Assembly (NCBI GenBank): GCA_963854835.1
Contig: OY978525.1
Location: 80,911,775 to 80,975,774, forward strand
DNA from: Megamerina dolium
Lineage: Eukaryota > Arthropoda > Insecta > Diptera > Megamerinidae
Direction of reading: 5' to 3'
Length of the DNA stretch: 64,000 nt
Below the pieces are notes generated by a model. That model did not search any database. It saw only the letters and a list, made by a program, of their open reading frames with translations, and was not told the origin of the DNA. Positions 11,684-30,743 of this stretch are shown here, one piece after another (positions within the stretch are counted from its first letter, which is position 1; every line of letters begins with the position of its first letter). A program made the translations under genes and the position numbers.

Positions 11684-11930
11684 TTATTGAAATCTTTTCA
11701 AACAACTTTAATATCACTGTAACACGAACACAGAACAACTGATGATTTTCCTGTTAAAGTCTCTTGTATTTATACAAAAATGGTGGTAGTTCCAACGCAC
11801 ATGAATGCATGTGTGCGGTTGTGTGTGTGTGTGTGTGCGGTTGTGTGTGTATACTTGTGTACAAATACTTTATTCACATACATCTATTTCATTCACTCCA
11901 ATATGTTATGAAGAACGAAATTTAGTATAA

Positions 11931-12440
<510 letters not shown>

Positions 12441-13712
12441 GTCATTGTTTGCATATACATATGTGTGTGGATAGATAAAAATAAAACGGCCCTTTTCAGG
12501 GCCACAAAATATATATATTACAAAGGAAGGATATAATTTAATATACATATTTTGTTTATGTCCAATTTATTTCTACCATATTTTATACACATTCAACTTT
12601 TTACATACATTACTGATTAAAATCTCGTATATATGCAGAGCATATATTGTATATACTCATACGTACCATATCTGTTGAAATGAATTCAATAACAATGTAA
12701 TGGATGGTGTTCTTGAATCACCTCACAAATATATACTACGTGTAGTTAAATTATTTAAATACATACTATGTTCATATTCAATGGGTCCAATAATCTAAGT
12801 ATATTTAATGATTATAGATAACATAATGTTATCATTATTTTCATCAAATTTGTAATATATTTTGTTATTTTTTATAATTTTTTTTTTTTTTCCTTTTATA
12901 TCAATTATATAAATTTAATATTTCCAATTCATGCATAAAATACTCGTATCTACAAACATGCATATCTCATGTACCTATAAGGTATATGTATGTATTAAGG
13001 AAAAGTAGGTACTACGGGCATATAAATATATCATATAATATATCATCTATTAAGTATATTATTTAAAATGTCAATATATGTTTATGTATTTTCAATCAAA
13101 TACTCTTTTAATTATTCTTTAATGATTTTTTTTTACATAAATAATTAACATTACTTAACGATCGAATTTCTTGCAATGAATCGACATATGTATTTTTTCA
13201 TTCGAATCATGATGATATTAAATTAATTTTTAAAAATTCATTATTTAATATATTTCAATGGAGATTATATTTTCAAATTCTATATTAAATATATGATGTA
13301 TATCAAATAGAATTTATTGCATAAATTCAATCGAAATAATTAATTTATTAAAATTTCGAATAAAATTGTAAATTTTTTCATGGAAAATTTCAATTGAAAC
13401 TCAAATAAAATTGTAATTGTACATGAAATTGAATATATTTATAAATTTGAACATTTATCGATATTTACTTAATGTAATTAATATGAATTCTCAATCAGAA
13501 AGTATATAGTAATATTTATAAAATTAAATTATTGTCAAAAGTTACCTACGCGAATGCAATACGAGCCAACGAGTTGGATATTTTTATGATATCCCCGTTC
13601 TACGGATATTTCATTTTTTCAAACCATTTCATTTTGACATATGAATGCATATATGTAAATCCACGTATAATATTTGTACTAAATACTTATTTTGATTTGA
13701 ATTAAGTGAATT

Positions 13713-14441
13713 ATGTCTGATAACGCTGTAATTGCTGCTGCAACATCTCCAGTTGCTACTGCTATTGTTCCAGCTGAAAAGAAGAGTGTCGCCGCAAAAA
13801 AATCAGTAACAAAATCATCAATAAAGAAACCATCAACCACTCCATCACATCCACCAACTCAACAAATGGTTGATGCTTCAATTAAAAATCTTAAAGAACG
13901 TGGTGGTTCATCTCTGTTGGCGATTAAAAAATATATTAGTGCTACATATAAATGTGATGCACAAAAATTGGCACCATTTATTAAAAAATATTTAAAATCT
14001 GCCGTTGCAAGTGGCAAATTGATACAAACCAAAGGTAAGGGTGCGTCCGGATCGTTTAAATTATCGGCTACTGCTACTAAAACATCAAAACCGAAGACGG
14101 CTGTAGCAGGAAAGTCGATTGAAAAGAAAAAAAAAACATCACCAACGATTGCAAAGAAAAAGGCAACATCTGTTACAAAAAAAGCAGCAGCTGGTGAGAA
14201 AAAACTAAAGAAATCAACAGCGGGATCATCCAAAAAGAATACCACAGAAAAGAAAAAGACGGAAAAAGCAAAAGCAAAAAGTATTAAAAAATCTGGTACA
14301 GTTAAGGCAAAAAGCTTAAAAGGTACAGCGACAACAAAACCAAAAGTATCGAAATCAAAAACTGCTACTAATGTTGCTAAATCGAAAAAGACATCAACAC
14401 CAAAAAAAGTGGCTTCAAAGAAGGCCTCAGCTAAAAAGTAA
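13713..14441 (+). CDS. His1: Linker histone H1 (unit 3)
   Basis: Intact 242 codons with Gln51 and Ile18, the commonest H1 allele in the window (units 3, 4, 5, 7, 9, 10, 11). Variant-loop stem-loop at 14520-14535. Confidence 0.98.
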   Translation: MSDNAVIAAATSPVATAIVPAEKKSVAAKKSVTKSSIKKPSTTPSHPPTQQMVDASIKNLKERGGSSLLAIKKYISATYKCDAQKLAPFIKKYLKSAVASGKLIQTKGKGASGSFKLSATATKTSKPKTAVAGKSIEKKKKTSPTIAKKKATSVTKKAAAGEKKLKKSTAGSSKKNTTEKKKTEKAKAKSIKKSGTVKAKSLKGTATTKPKVSKSKTATNVAKSKKTSTPKKVASKKASAKK

Positions 14442-14873
14442 ATTGTACGTGTACGATCGAATACAATTGAGTACCTACATACATTCTTTTGCACAATTTC
14501 AATCGCAATGATAAAACACAGCCCTTTTGAGGGCTACAAAATCTTTAAAAGACGAGATAAAAATTAAGAACACTAATTTATTATCGTAATTAAATTATGC
14601 AAAATCTCATAACAGTAGTGATATAAATTGCAATATACATATGTAAATTATGATAATTCAGTTTAGATATTAATAGAAATTTCTGTTTTCTACCATAAGC
14701 TCGTATGTGAGATAAGTGCATGTATGTACACATTAATATAGTGAAATTTTATAAACATATGCACATATACCATACATGAAGTGAGAATAATGGCAAATTT
14801 GATCTCGTTATCTATTGAATTTTGTGGCCCTGAAAAGGGCCTTTTTTTATAGTTGGGTCACTTGTAAAATAAT

Positions 14874-15245
14874 TTATTTGGAGCTTGTATACTTCGTAAC
14901 GGCTTTTGTTCCTTCACTAACAGCATGTTTAGCCAATTCACCGGGTAATAATAGACGAACAGCAGTCTGAATTTCGCGACTGGTTATAGTTGATCGTTTA
15001 TTATAATGTGCTAAACGAGAAGCTTCAGCAGCAATACGTTCGAAGATGTCATTAACAAAACTATTCATTATACTCATTGCCTTTGATGAAATACCAGTAT
15101 CCGGATGTACTTGCTTCAATACTTTATAGATATAAATTGCATAGCTTTCCTTCCTCTTGCGCTTCTTCTTCTTATCGTTCTTCGTTATATTCTTTTGTGC
15201 CTTTCCCGCTTTTTTTGCAGCTTTACCACTAGTTTTTGGCGGCAT
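14874..15245 (-). CDS. His2B: Histone H2B (unit 3)
   Basis: 123 codons, protein as unit 1; Leu codon TTA. TATA 15342-15349 (minus), stem-loop 14826-14841. Confidence 0.99.
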
Positions 15246-15481
15246 TTTTTCTCACTCTAATTATAACTTGTTTTATTTTTTCCACTTCACAGTTCAACAC
15301 AAAGATGGTATTGCCGATATCTACCATTGGTTATGTGTAAAATTTTATACACGTATTTCATTTAGTTTCATTATAAAAAAAAAAACAATCCTGCATATGA
15401 CAAAGATGAGTTGTAAAAAAGTATAAATAGCATGCAGATAAGTGGTGGTTTTTAATTATTGAAAACGTTGTGAAGTTTTAA

Positions 15482-15889
<408 letters not shown>

Positions 15890-16513
15890 ATATTCAATTA
15901 TTTTTCACCATCAACTTGACAAGAAGAAAACGAAACAAAAAAAATCCGCCCTTTTCAGGGCGACGAATTTATTTACAAAAGAGTCAAATTTCACATACTA
16001 TGTATTAAGATATGTTGAGAACAAAAAACAATATATATATATATATATATATTATAAATATGGGTAAAGATATTTTTCATCGAAGGCGTTTATCTGTTCC
16101 TTTGTATGACTACTTTCCTACAGGTTACAGTACACAAAAAGAAGAGAATGAAAAATATATATAAATATGCGTACATCAGAAGTGTCTATACCACTCGTGT
16201 TCTTGTGTGTGCCCGTATGTAATATATTACTGCATTCTTCTACAGAGTACAATTACAAGAGAAGAAGAAGAAGAAGAAGGATAAAATACTCTAAATAAAG
16301 GACAAGATATTTCTCATCGGTAGCTTTTAATTGTGTTCTTGCGTGTATGTGTATGCAATGTATGACTGTACGCTTTTACAGAGTACAGTCAGAGAGGAAG
16401 AAGAAGAAGAAGAGAAATAATGATTTATATCAATGTATTATGGCGTAAAATACGATACCTTTAATTTTAACCATTGAAGATTCATTATATGGTCTTTTAT
16501 GTACTGTATCATT

Positions 16514-16633
16514 GCCAACGACCATACCACGCTGAATACATCGGTTCTCGTCCGATCACCGAAATTAAGCAGCGTCGGGCGCGGTTAGTACTTAGATGGG
16601 GGACCGCTTGGGAACACCGCGTGTTGTTGGCAT
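16514..16633 (+). rRNA. 5SrRNA: 5S ribosomal RNA (unit 3)
   Basis: 120 nt, unchanged, with T10 stop from 16643 and TATA-like element about 29 bp upstream. Confidence 0.97.
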
Positions 16634-17051
16634 TCCAACAAATTTTTTTTTTCCTTACACATTACAGTCGATTCCTTTTACAAAATTCCTAAATATGTAA
16701 TATATATATTTTTTTTTACAATTTTCTTAACTTATGATCAAAATAAAATTAAATAAATTGCTAATAAAAAAATTGGAGCTCCATATATATTCTTTAGCTG
16801 TGTTTGTATGGCATTCTCACAGCAAATAAACCGATATACATAAGTATGTGTATGCTAAAAGTATATATTACATTCATGTGATTTTAATTAAACATTTACA
16901 GTTACAGTAATCATAAAAACAATAAACACAAGAGCACATACTTTTACTAGTTCGAAACTGAATGCTTATATTTTCGTAAAAAATATTTTGTGGCCCTGAA
17001 AAGGGCCGTTGTTATTACACATATGTAGTATAATTTTCGTATTTCATTTTT

Positions 17052-17366
<315 letters not shown>

Positions 17367-17613
17367 TTATTGAAATCTTTTCAAACAACTTTAATATCAC
17401 TGTAACACGAACACAGAACAACTGATGATTTTCCTGTTAAAGTCTCTTGTATTTATACAAAAATGGTGGTAGTTCCAACGCACATGAATGCATGTGTGCG
17501 GTTGTGTGTGTGTGTGTGTGCGGTTGTGTGTGTATACTTGTGTACAAATACTTTATTCACATACATCTATTTCATTCACTCCAATATGTTATGAAGAACG
17601 AAATTTAGTATAA

Positions 17614-18123
<510 letters not shown>

Positions 18124-19393
18124 GTCATTGTTTGCATATACATATGTGTGTGGATAGATAAAAATAAAACGGCCCTTTTCAGGGCCACAAAATATATATA
18201 TTACAAAGGAAGGATATAATTTAATATACATATTTTGTTTATGTCCAATTTATTTCTACCATATTTTATACACATTCAACTTTTTACATACATTACTGAT
18301 TAAAATCTCGTATATATGCAGAGCATATATTGTATATACTCATACGTACCATATCTGTTGAAATGAATTCAATAACAATGTAATGGATGGTGTTCTTGAA
18401 TCACCTCACAAATATATACTACGTGTAGTTAAATTATTTAAATACATACTATGTTCATATTCAATGGGTCCAATAATCTAAGTATATTTAATGATTATAG
18501 ATAACATAATGTTATCATTATTTTCATCAAATTTGTAATATATTTTGTTATTTTTTATAATTTTTTTTTTTTCCTTTTATATCAATTATATAAATTTAAT
18601 ATTTCCAATTCATGCATAAAATACTCGTATCTACAAACATGCATATCTCATGTACCTATAAGGTATATGTATGTATTAAGGAAAAGTAGGTACTACGGGC
18701 ATATAAATATATCATATAATATATCATCTATTAAGTATATTATTTAAAATGTCAATATATGTTTATGTATTTTCAATCAAATACTCTTTTAATTATTCTT
18801 TAATGATTTTTTTTTACATAAATAATTAACATTACTTAACGATCGAATTTCTTGCAATGAATCGACATATGTATTTTTTCATTCGAATCATGATGATATT
18901 AAATTAATTTTTAAAAATTCATTATTTAATATATTTCAATGGAGATTATATTTTCAAATTCTATATTAAATATATGATGTATATCAAATAGAATTTATTG
19001 CATAAATTCAATCGAAATAATTAATTTATTAAAATTTCGAATAAAATTGTAAATTTTTTCATGGAAAATTTCAATTGAAACTCAAATAAAATTGTAATTG
19101 TACATGAAATTGAATATATTTATAAATTTGAACATTTATCGATATTTACTTAATGTAATTAATATGAATTCTCAATCAGAAAGTATATAGTAATATTTAT
19201 AAAATTAAATTATTGTCAAAAGTTACCTACGCGAATGCAATACGAGCCAACGAGTTGGATATTTTTATGATATCCCCGTTCTACGGATATTTCATTTTTT
19301 CAAACCATTTCATTTTGACATATGAATGCATATATGTAAATCCACGTATAATATTTGTACTAAATACTTATTTTGATTTGAATTAAGTGAATT

Positions 19394-20122
19394 ATGTCTG
19401 ATAACGCTGTAATTGCTGCTGCAACATCTCCAGTTGCTACTGCTATTGTTCCAGCTGAAAAGAAGAGTGTCGCCGCAAAAAAATCAGTAACAAAATCATC
19501 AATAAAGAAACCATCAACCACTCCATCACATCCACCAACTCAACAAATGGTTGATGCTTCAATTAAAAATCTTAAAGAACGTGGTGGTTCATCTCTGTTG
19601 GCGATTAAAAAATATATTAGTGCTACATATAAATGTGATGCACAAAAATTGGCACCATTTATTAAAAAATATTTAAAATCTGCCGTTGCAAGTGGCAAAT
19701 TGATACAAACCAAAGGTAAGGGTGCGTCCGGATCGTTTAAATTATCGGCTACTGCTACTAAAACATCAAAACCGAAGACGGCTGTAGCAGGAAAGTCGAT
19801 TGAAAAGAAAAAAAAAACATCACCAACGATTGCAAAGAAAAAGGCAACATCTGTTACAAAAAAAGCAGCAGCTGGTGAGAAAAAACTAAAGAAATCAACA
19901 GCGGGATCATCCAAAAAGAATACCACAGAAAAGAAAAAGACGGAAAAAGCAAAAGCAAAAAGTATTAAAAAATCTGGTACAGTTAAGGCAAAAAGCTTAA
20001 AAGGTACAGCGACAACAAAACCAAAAGTATCGAAATCAAAAACTGCTACTAATGTTGCTAAATCGAAAAAGACATCAACACCAAAAAAAGTGGCTTCAAA
20101 GAAGGCCTCAGCTAAAAAGTAA
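19394..20122 (+). CDS. His1: Linker histone H1 (unit 4)
   Basis: Intact 242 codons, Ile18, Gln51. Stem-loop 20201-20216 with the TTTG loop. Confidence 0.98.
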   Translation: MSDNAVIAAATSPVATAIVPAEKKSVAAKKSVTKSSIKKPSTTPSHPPTQQMVDASIKNLKERGGSSLLAIKKYISATYKCDAQKLAPFIKKYLKSAVASGKLIQTKGKGASGSFKLSATATKTSKPKTAVAGKSIEKKKKTSPTIAKKKATSVTKKAAAGEKKLKKSTAGSSKKNTTEKKKTEKAKAKSIKKSGTVKAKSLKGTATTKPKVSKSKTATNVAKSKKTSTPKKVASKKASAKK

Positions 20123-20554
20123 ATTGTACGTGTACGATCGAATACAATTGAGTACCTACATACATTCTTTTGCACAATTTCAATCGCAATGATAAAACAC
20201 AGCCCTTTTGAGGGCTACAAAATCTTTAAAAGACGAGATAAAAATTAAGAACACTAATTTATTATCGTAATTAAATTATGCAAAATCTCATAACAGTAGT
20301 GATATAAATTGCAATATACATATGTAAATTATGATAATTCAGTTTAGATATTAATAGAAATTTCTGTTTTCTACCATAAGCTCGTATGTGAGATAAGTGC
20401 ATGTATGTACACATTAATATAGTGAAATTTTATAAACATATGCACATATACCATACATGAAGTGAGAATAATGGCAAATTTGATCTCGTTATCTATTGAA
20501 TTTTGTGGCCCTGAAAAGGGCCTTTTTTTATAGTTGGGTCACTTGTAAAATAAT

Positions 20555-20926
20555 TTATTTGGAGCTTGTATACTTCGTAACGGCTTTTGTTCCTTCACTA
20601 ACAGCATGTTTAGCCAATTCACCGGGTAATAATAGACGAACAGCAGTCTGAATTTCGCGACTGGTTATAGTTGATCGTTTATTATAATGTGCTAAACGAG
20701 AAGCTTCAGCAGCAATACGTTCGAAGATGTCATTAACAAAACTATTCATTATACTCATTGCCTTTGATGAAATACCAGTATCCGGATGTACTTGCTTCAA
20801 TACTTTATAGATATAAATTGCATAGCTTTCCTTCCTCTTGCGCTTCTTCTTCTTATCGTTCTTCGTTATATTCTTTTGTGCCTTTCCCGCTTTTTTTGCA
20901 GCTTTACCACTAGTTTTTGGCGGCAT
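20555..20926 (-). CDS. His2B: Histone H2B (unit 4)
   Basis: 123 codons, Leu codon TTA. TATA 21023-21030 (minus), stem-loop 20507-20522. Confidence 0.99.
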
Positions 20927-21162
20927 TTTTTCTCACTCTAATTATAACTTGTTTTTTTTTTTCCACTTCACAGTTCAACACAAAGATGGTATTGCCGATA
21001 TCTACCATTGGTTATGTGTAAAATTTTATACACGTATTTCATTTAGTTTCATTATAAAAAAAAAAACAATCCTGCATATGACAAAGATGAGTTGTAAAAA
21101 AGTATAAATAGCATGCAGATAAGTGGTGGTTTTTAATTATTGAAAACGTTGTGAAGTTTTAA

Positions 21163-21570
<408 letters not shown>

Positions 21571-22192
21571 ATATTCAATTATTTTTCACCATCAACTTGA
21601 CAAGAAGAAAACGAAACAAAAAAAATCCGCCCTTTTCAGGGCGACGAATTTATTTACAAAAGAGTCAAATTTCACATACTATGTATTAAGATATGTTGAG
21701 AACAAAAAACAATATATATATATATATATATTATAAATATGGGTAAAGATATTTTTCATCGAAGGCGTTTATCTGTTCCTTTGTATGACTACTTTCCTAC
21801 AGGTTACAGTACACAAAAAGAAGAGAATGAAAAATATATATAAATATGCGTACATCAGAAGTGTCTATACCACTCGTGTTCTTGTGTGTGCCCGTATGTA
21901 ATATATTACTGCATTCTTCTACAGAGTACAATTACAAGAGAAGAAGAAGAAGAAGAAGGATAAAATACTCTAAATAAAGGACAAGATATTTCTCATCGGT
22001 AGCTTTTAATTGTGTTCTTGCGTGTATGTGTATGCAATGTATGACTGTACGCTTTTACAGAGTACAGTCAGAGAGGAAGAAGAAGAAGAAGAGAAATAAT
22101 GATTTATATCAATGTATTATGGCGTAAAATACGATACCTTTAATTTTAACCATTGAAGATTCATTATATGGTCTTTTATGTACTGTATCATT

Positions 22193-22312
22193 GCCAACGA
22201 CCATACCACGCTGAATACATCGGTTCTCGTCCGATCACCGAAATTAAGCAGCGTCGGGCGCGGTTAGTACTTAGATGGGGGACCGCTTGGGAACACCGCG
22301 TGTTGTTGGCAT
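22193..22312 (+). rRNA. 5SrRNA: 5S ribosomal RNA (unit 4)
   Basis: 120 nt, unchanged; T10 stop from 22322. Confidence 0.97.
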
Positions 22313-22728
22313 TCCAACAAATTTTTTTTTTCCTTACACATTACAGTCGATTCCTTTTACAAAATTCCTAAATATGTAATATATATATTTTTTTTTACAA
22401 TTTTCTTAACTTATGATCAAAATAAAATTAAATAAATTGCTAATAAAAAAATTGGAGCTCCATATATATTCTTTAGCTGTTTGTATGGCATTCTCACAGC
22501 AAATAAACCGATATACATAAGTATGTGTATGCTAAAAGTATATATTACATTCATGTGATTTTAATTAAACATTTACAGTTACAGTAATCATAAAAACAAT
22601 AAACACAAGAGCACATACTTTTACTAGTTCGAAACTGAATGCTTATATTTTCGTAAAAAATATTTTGTGGCCCTGAAAAGGGCCGTTGTTATTACACATA
22701 TGTAGTATAATTTTCGTATTTCATTTTT

Positions 22729-23043
<315 letters not shown>

Positions 23044-23290
23044 TTATTGAAATCTTTTCAAACAACTTTAATATCACTGTAACACGAACACAGAACAACT
23101 GATGATTTTCCTGTTAAAGTCTCTTGTATTTATACAAAAATGGTGGTAGTTCCAACGCACATGAATGCATGTGTGCGGTTGTGTGTGTGTGTGTGTGCGG
23201 TTGTGTGTGTATACTTGTGTACAAATACTTTATTCACATACATCTATTTCATTCACTCCAATATGTTATGAAGAACGAAATTTAGTATAA

Positions 23291-23800
<510 letters not shown>

Positions 23801-25070
23801 GTCATTGTTTGCATATACATATGTGTGTGGATAGATAAAAATAAAACGGCCCTTTTCAGGGCCACAAAATATATATATTACAAAGGAAGGATATAATTTA
23901 ATATACATATTTTGTTTATGTCCAATTTATTTCTACCATATTTTATACACATTCAACTTTTTACATACATTACTGATTAAAATCTCGTATATATGCAGAG
24001 CATATATTGTATATACTCATACGTACCATATCTGTTGAAATGAATTCAATAACAATGTAATGGATGGTGTTCTTGAATCACCTCACAAATATATACTACG
24101 TGTAGTTAAATTATTTAAATACATACTATGTTCATATTCAATGGGTCCAATAATCTAAGTATATTTAATGATTATAGATAACATAATGTTATCATTATTT
24201 TCATCAAATTTGTAATATATTTTGTTATTTTTTATAATTTTTTTTTTTTCCTTTTATATCAATTATATAAATTTAATATTTCCAATTCATGCATAAAATA
24301 CTCGTATCTACAAACATGCATATCTCATGTACCTATAAGGTATATGTATGTATTAAGGAAAAGTAGGTACTACGGGCATATAAATATATCATATAATATA
24401 TCATCTATTAAGTATATTATTTAAAATGTCAATATATGTTTATGTATTTTCAATCAAATACTCTTTTAATTATTCTTTAATGATTTTTTTTTACATAAAT
24501 AATTAACATTACTTAACGATCGAATTTCTTGCAATGAATCGACATATGTATTTTTTCATTCGAATCATGATGATATTAAATTAATTTTTAAAAATTCATT
24601 ATTTAATATATTTCAATGGAGATTATATTTTCAAATTCTATATTAAATATATGATGTATATCAAATAGAATTTATTGCATAAATTCAATCGAAATAATTA
24701 ATTTATTAAAATTTCGAATAAAATTGTAAATTTTTTCATGGAAAATTTCAATTGAAACTCAAATAAAATTGTAATTGTACATGAAATTGAATATATTTAT
24801 AAATTTGAACATTTATCGATATTTACTTAATGTAATTAATATGAATTCTCAATCAGAAAGTATATAGTAATATTTATAAAATTAAATTATTGTCAAAAGT
24901 TACCTACGCGAATGCAATACGAGCCAACGAGTTGGATATTTTTATGATATCCCCGTTCTACGGATATTTCATTTTTTCAAACCATTTCATTTTGACATAT
25001 GAATGCATATATGTAAATCCACGTATAATATTTGTACTAAATACTTATTTTGATTTGAATTAAGTGAATT

Positions 25071-25799
25071 ATGTCTGATAACGCTGTAATTGCTGCTGCA
25101 ACATCTCCAGTTGCTACTGCTATTGTTCCAGCTGAAAAGAAGAGTGTCGCCGCAAAAAAATCAGTAACAAAATCATCAATAAAGAAACCATCAACCACTC
25201 CATCACATCCACCAACTCAACAAATGGTTGATGCTTCAATTAAAAATCTTAAAGAACGTGGTGGTTCATCTCTGTTGGCGATTAAAAAATATATTAGTGC
25301 TACATATAAATGTGATGCACAAAAATTGGCACCATTTATTAAAAAATATTTAAAATCTGCCGTTGCAAGTGGCAAATTGATACAAACCAAAGGTAAGGGT
25401 GCGTCCGGATCGTTTAAATTATCGGCTACTGCTACTAAAACATCAAAACCGAAGACGGCTGTAGCAGGAAAGTCGATTGAAAAGAAAAAAAAAACATCAC
25501 CAACGATTGCAAAGAAAAAGGCAACATCTGTTACAAAAAAAGCAGCAGCTGGTGAGAAAAAACTAAAGAAATCAACAGCGGGATCATCCAAAAAGAATAC
25601 CACAGAAAAGAAAAAGACGGAAAAAGCAAAAGCAAAAAGTATTAAAAAATCTGGTACAGTTAAGGCAAAAAGCTTAAAAGGTACAGCGACAACAAAACCA
25701 AAAGTATCGAAATCAAAAACTGCTACTAATGTTGCTAAATCGAAAAAGACATCAACACCAAAAAAAGTGGCTTCAAAGAAGGCCTCAGCTAAAAAGTAA
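25071..25799 (+). CDS. His1: Linker histone H1 (unit 5)
   Basis: Intact 242 codons, Ile18, Gln51. Stem-loop 25878-25893 (TTTG loop). Confidence 0.98.
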   Translation: MSDNAVIAAATSPVATAIVPAEKKSVAAKKSVTKSSIKKPSTTPSHPPTQQMVDASIKNLKERGGSSLLAIKKYISATYKCDAQKLAPFIKKYLKSAVASGKLIQTKGKGASGSFKLSATATKTSKPKTAVAGKSIEKKKKTSPTIAKKKATSVTKKAAAGEKKLKKSTAGSSKKNTTEKKKTEKAKAKSIKKSGTVKAKSLKGTATTKPKVSKSKTATNVAKSKKTSTPKKVASKKASAKK

Positions 25800-26231
25800 A
25801 TTGTACGTGTACGATCGAATACAATTGAGTACCTACATACATTCTTTTGCACAATTTCAATCGCAATGATAAAACACAGCCCTTTTGAGGGCTACAAAAT
25901 CTTTAAAAGACGAGATAAAAATTAAGAACACTAATTTATTATCGTAATTAAATTATGCAAAATCTCATAACAGTAGTGATATAAATTGCAATATACATAT
26001 GTAAATTATGATAATTCAGTTTAGATATTAATAGAAATTTCTGTTTTCTACCATAAGCTCGTATGTGAGATAAGTGCATGTATGTACACATTAATATAGT
26101 GAAATTTTATAAACATATGCACATATACCATACATGAAGTGAGAATAATGGCAAATTTGATCTCGTTATCTATTGAATTTTGTGGCCCTGAAAAGGGCCT
26201 TTTTTTATAGTTGGGTCACTTGTAAAATAAT

Positions 26232-26603
26232 TTATTTGGAGCTTGTATACTTCGTAACGGCTTTTGTTCCTTCACTAACAGCATGTTTAGCCAATTCACC
26301 GGGTAATAATAGACGAACAGCAGTCTGAATTTCGCGACTGGTTATAGTTGATCGTTTATTATAATGTGCTAAACGAGAAGCTTCAGCAGCAATACGTTCG
26401 AAGATGTCATTAACAAAACTATTCATTATACTCATTGCCTTTGATGAAATACCAGTATCCGGATGTACTTGCTTCAATACTTTATAGATATAAATTGCAT
26501 AGCTTTCCTTCCTCTTGCGCTTCTTCTTCTTATCGTTCTTCGTTATATTCTTTTGTGCCTTTCCCGCTTTTTTTGCAGCTTTACCACTAGTTTTTGGCGG
26601 CAT
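26232..26603 (-). CDS. His2B: Histone H2B (unit 5)
   Basis: 123 codons, Leu codon TTA. TATA 26700-26707 (minus), stem-loop 26184-26199. Confidence 0.99.
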
Positions 26604-26839
26604 TTTTTCTCACTCTAATTATAACTTGTTTTTTTTTTTCCACTTCACAGTTCAACACAAAGATGGTATTGCCGATATCTACCATTGGTTATGTGTAAAA
26701 TTTTATACACGTATTTCATTTAGTTTCATTATAAAAAAAAAAACAATCCTGCATATGACAAAGATGAGTTGTAAAAAAGTATAAATAGCATGCAGATAAG
26801 TGGTGGTTTTTAATTATTGAAAACGTTGTGAAGTTTTAA

Positions 26840-27247
<408 letters not shown>

Positions 27248-27861
27248 ATATTCAATTATTTTTCACCATCAACTTGACAAGAAGAAAACGAAACAAAAAA
27301 AATCCGCCCTTTTCAGGGCGACGAATTTATTTACAAAAGAGTCAAATTTCACATACTATGTATTAAGATATGTTGAGAACAAAAAACAATATATATATAT
27401 TATAAATATGGGTAAAGATATTTTTCATCGAAGGCGTTTATCTGTTCCTTTGTATGACTACTTTCCTACAGGTTACAGTACACAAAAAGAAGAGAATGAA
27501 AAATATATATAAATATGCGTACATCAGAAGTGTCTATACCACTCGTGTTCTTGTGTGTGCCCGTATGTAATATATTACTGCATTCTTCTACAGAGTACAA
27601 TTACAAGAGAAGAAGAAGAAGAAGAAGGATAAAATACTCTAAATAAAGGACAAGATATTTCTCATCGGTAGCTTTTAATTGTGTTCTTGCGTGTATGTGT
27701 ATGCAATGTATGACTGTACGCTTTTACAGAGTACAGTCAGAGAGGAAGAAGAAGAAGAAGAGAAATAATGATTTATATCAATGTATTATGGCGTAAAATA
27801 CGATACCTTTAATTTTAACCATTGAAGATTCATTATATGGTCTTTTATGTACTGTATCATT

Positions 27862-27981
27862 GCCAACGACCATACCACGCTGAATACATCGGTTCTCGTC
27901 CGATCACCGAAATTAAGCAGCGTCGGGCGCGGTTAGTACTTAGATGGGGGACCGCTTGGGAACACCGCGTGTTGTTGGCAT
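27862..27981 (+). rRNA. 5SrRNA: 5S ribosomal RNA (unit 5)
   Basis: 120 nt, unchanged; the short TA run brings it 10 bp closer to H2A. T10 stop from 27991. Confidence 0.97.
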
Positions 27982-28399
27982 TCCAACAAATTTTTTTTTT
28001 CCTTACACATTACAGTCGATTCCTTTTACAAAATTCCTAAATATGTAATATATATATTTTTTTTTACAATTTTCTTAACTTATGATCAAAATAAAATTAA
28101 ATAAATTGCTAATAAAAAAATTGGAGCTCCATATATATTCTTTAGCTGTGTTTGTATGGCATTCTCACAGCAAATAAACCGATATACATATGTATGTGTA
28201 TGCTAAAAGTATATATTACATTCATGTGATTTTAATTAAACATTTACAGTTACAGTAATCATAAAAACAATAAACACAAGAGCACATACTTTTACTAGTT
28301 CGAAACTGAATGCTTATATTTTCGTAAAAAATATTTTGTGGCCCTGAAAAGGGCCGTTGTTATTACACATATGTAGTATAATTTTCGTATTTCATTTTT

Positions 28400-28714
<315 letters not shown>

Positions 28715-28961
28715 TTATTGAAATCTTTTCAAACAACTTTAATATCACTGTAACACGAACACAGAACAACTGATGATTTTCCTGTTAAAGTCTCTTGTAT
28801 TTATACAAAAATGGTGGTAGTTCCAACGCACATGAATGCATGTGTGCGGTTGTGTGTGTGTGTGTGTGCGGTTGTGTGTGTATACTTGTGTACAAATACT
28901 TTATTCACATACATCTATTTCATTCACTCCAATATGTTATGAAGAACGAAATTTAGTATAA

Positions 28962-29471
<510 letters not shown>

Positions 29472-30743
29472 GTCATTGTTTGCATATACATATGTGTGTG
29501 GATAGATAAAAATAAAACGGCCCTTTTCAGGGCCACAAAATATATATATTACAAAGGAAGGATATAATTTAATATACATATTTTGTTTATGTCCAATTTA
29601 TTTCTACCATATTTTATACACATTCAACTTTTTACATACATTACTGATTAAAATCTCGTATATATGCAGAGCATATATTGTATATACTCATACGTACCAT
29701 ATCTGTTGAAATGAATTCAATAACAATGTAATGGATGGTGTTCTTGAATCACCTCACAAATATATACTACGTGTAGTTAAATTATTTAAATACATACTAT
29801 GTTCATATTCAATGGGTCCAATAATCTAAGTATATTTAATGATTATAGATAACATAATGTTATCATTATTTTCATCAAATTTGTAATATATTTTGTTATT
29901 TTTTATAATTTTTTTTTTTTTTCCTTTTATATCAATTATATAAATTTAATATTTCCAATTCATGCATAAAATACTCGTATCTACAAACATGCATATCTCA
30001 TGTACCTATAAGGTATATGTATGTATTAAGGAAAAGTAGGTACTACGGGCATATAAATATATCATATAATATATCATCTATTAAGTATATTATTTAAAAT
30101 GTCAATATATGTTTATGTATTTTCAATCAAATACTCTTTTTATTATTCTTTAATGATTTTTTTTTACATAAATAATTAACATTACTTAACGATCGAATTT
30201 CTTGCAATGAATCGACATATGTATTTTTTCATTCGAATCATGATGATATTAAATTAATTTTTAAAAATTCATTATTTAATATATTTCAATGGAGATTATA
30301 TTTTCAAATTCTATATTAAATATATGATGTATATCAAATAGAATTTATTGCATAAATTCAATCGAAATAATTAATTTATTAAAATTTCGAATAAAATTGT
30401 AAATTTTTTCATGGAAAATTTCAATTGAAACTCAAATAAAATTGTAATTGTACATGAAATTGAATATATTTATAAATTTGAACATTTATCGATATTTACT
30501 TAATGTAATTAATATGAATTCTCAATCAGAAAGTATATAGTAATATTTATAAAATTAAATTATTGTCAAAAGTTACCTACGCGAATGCAATACGAGCCAA
30601 CGAGTTGGATATTTTTATGATATCCCCGTTCTACGGATATTTCATTTTTTCAAACCATTTCATTTTGACATATGAATGCATATATGTAAATCCACGTATA
30701 ATATTTGTACTAAATACTTATTTTGATTTGAATTAAGTGAATT

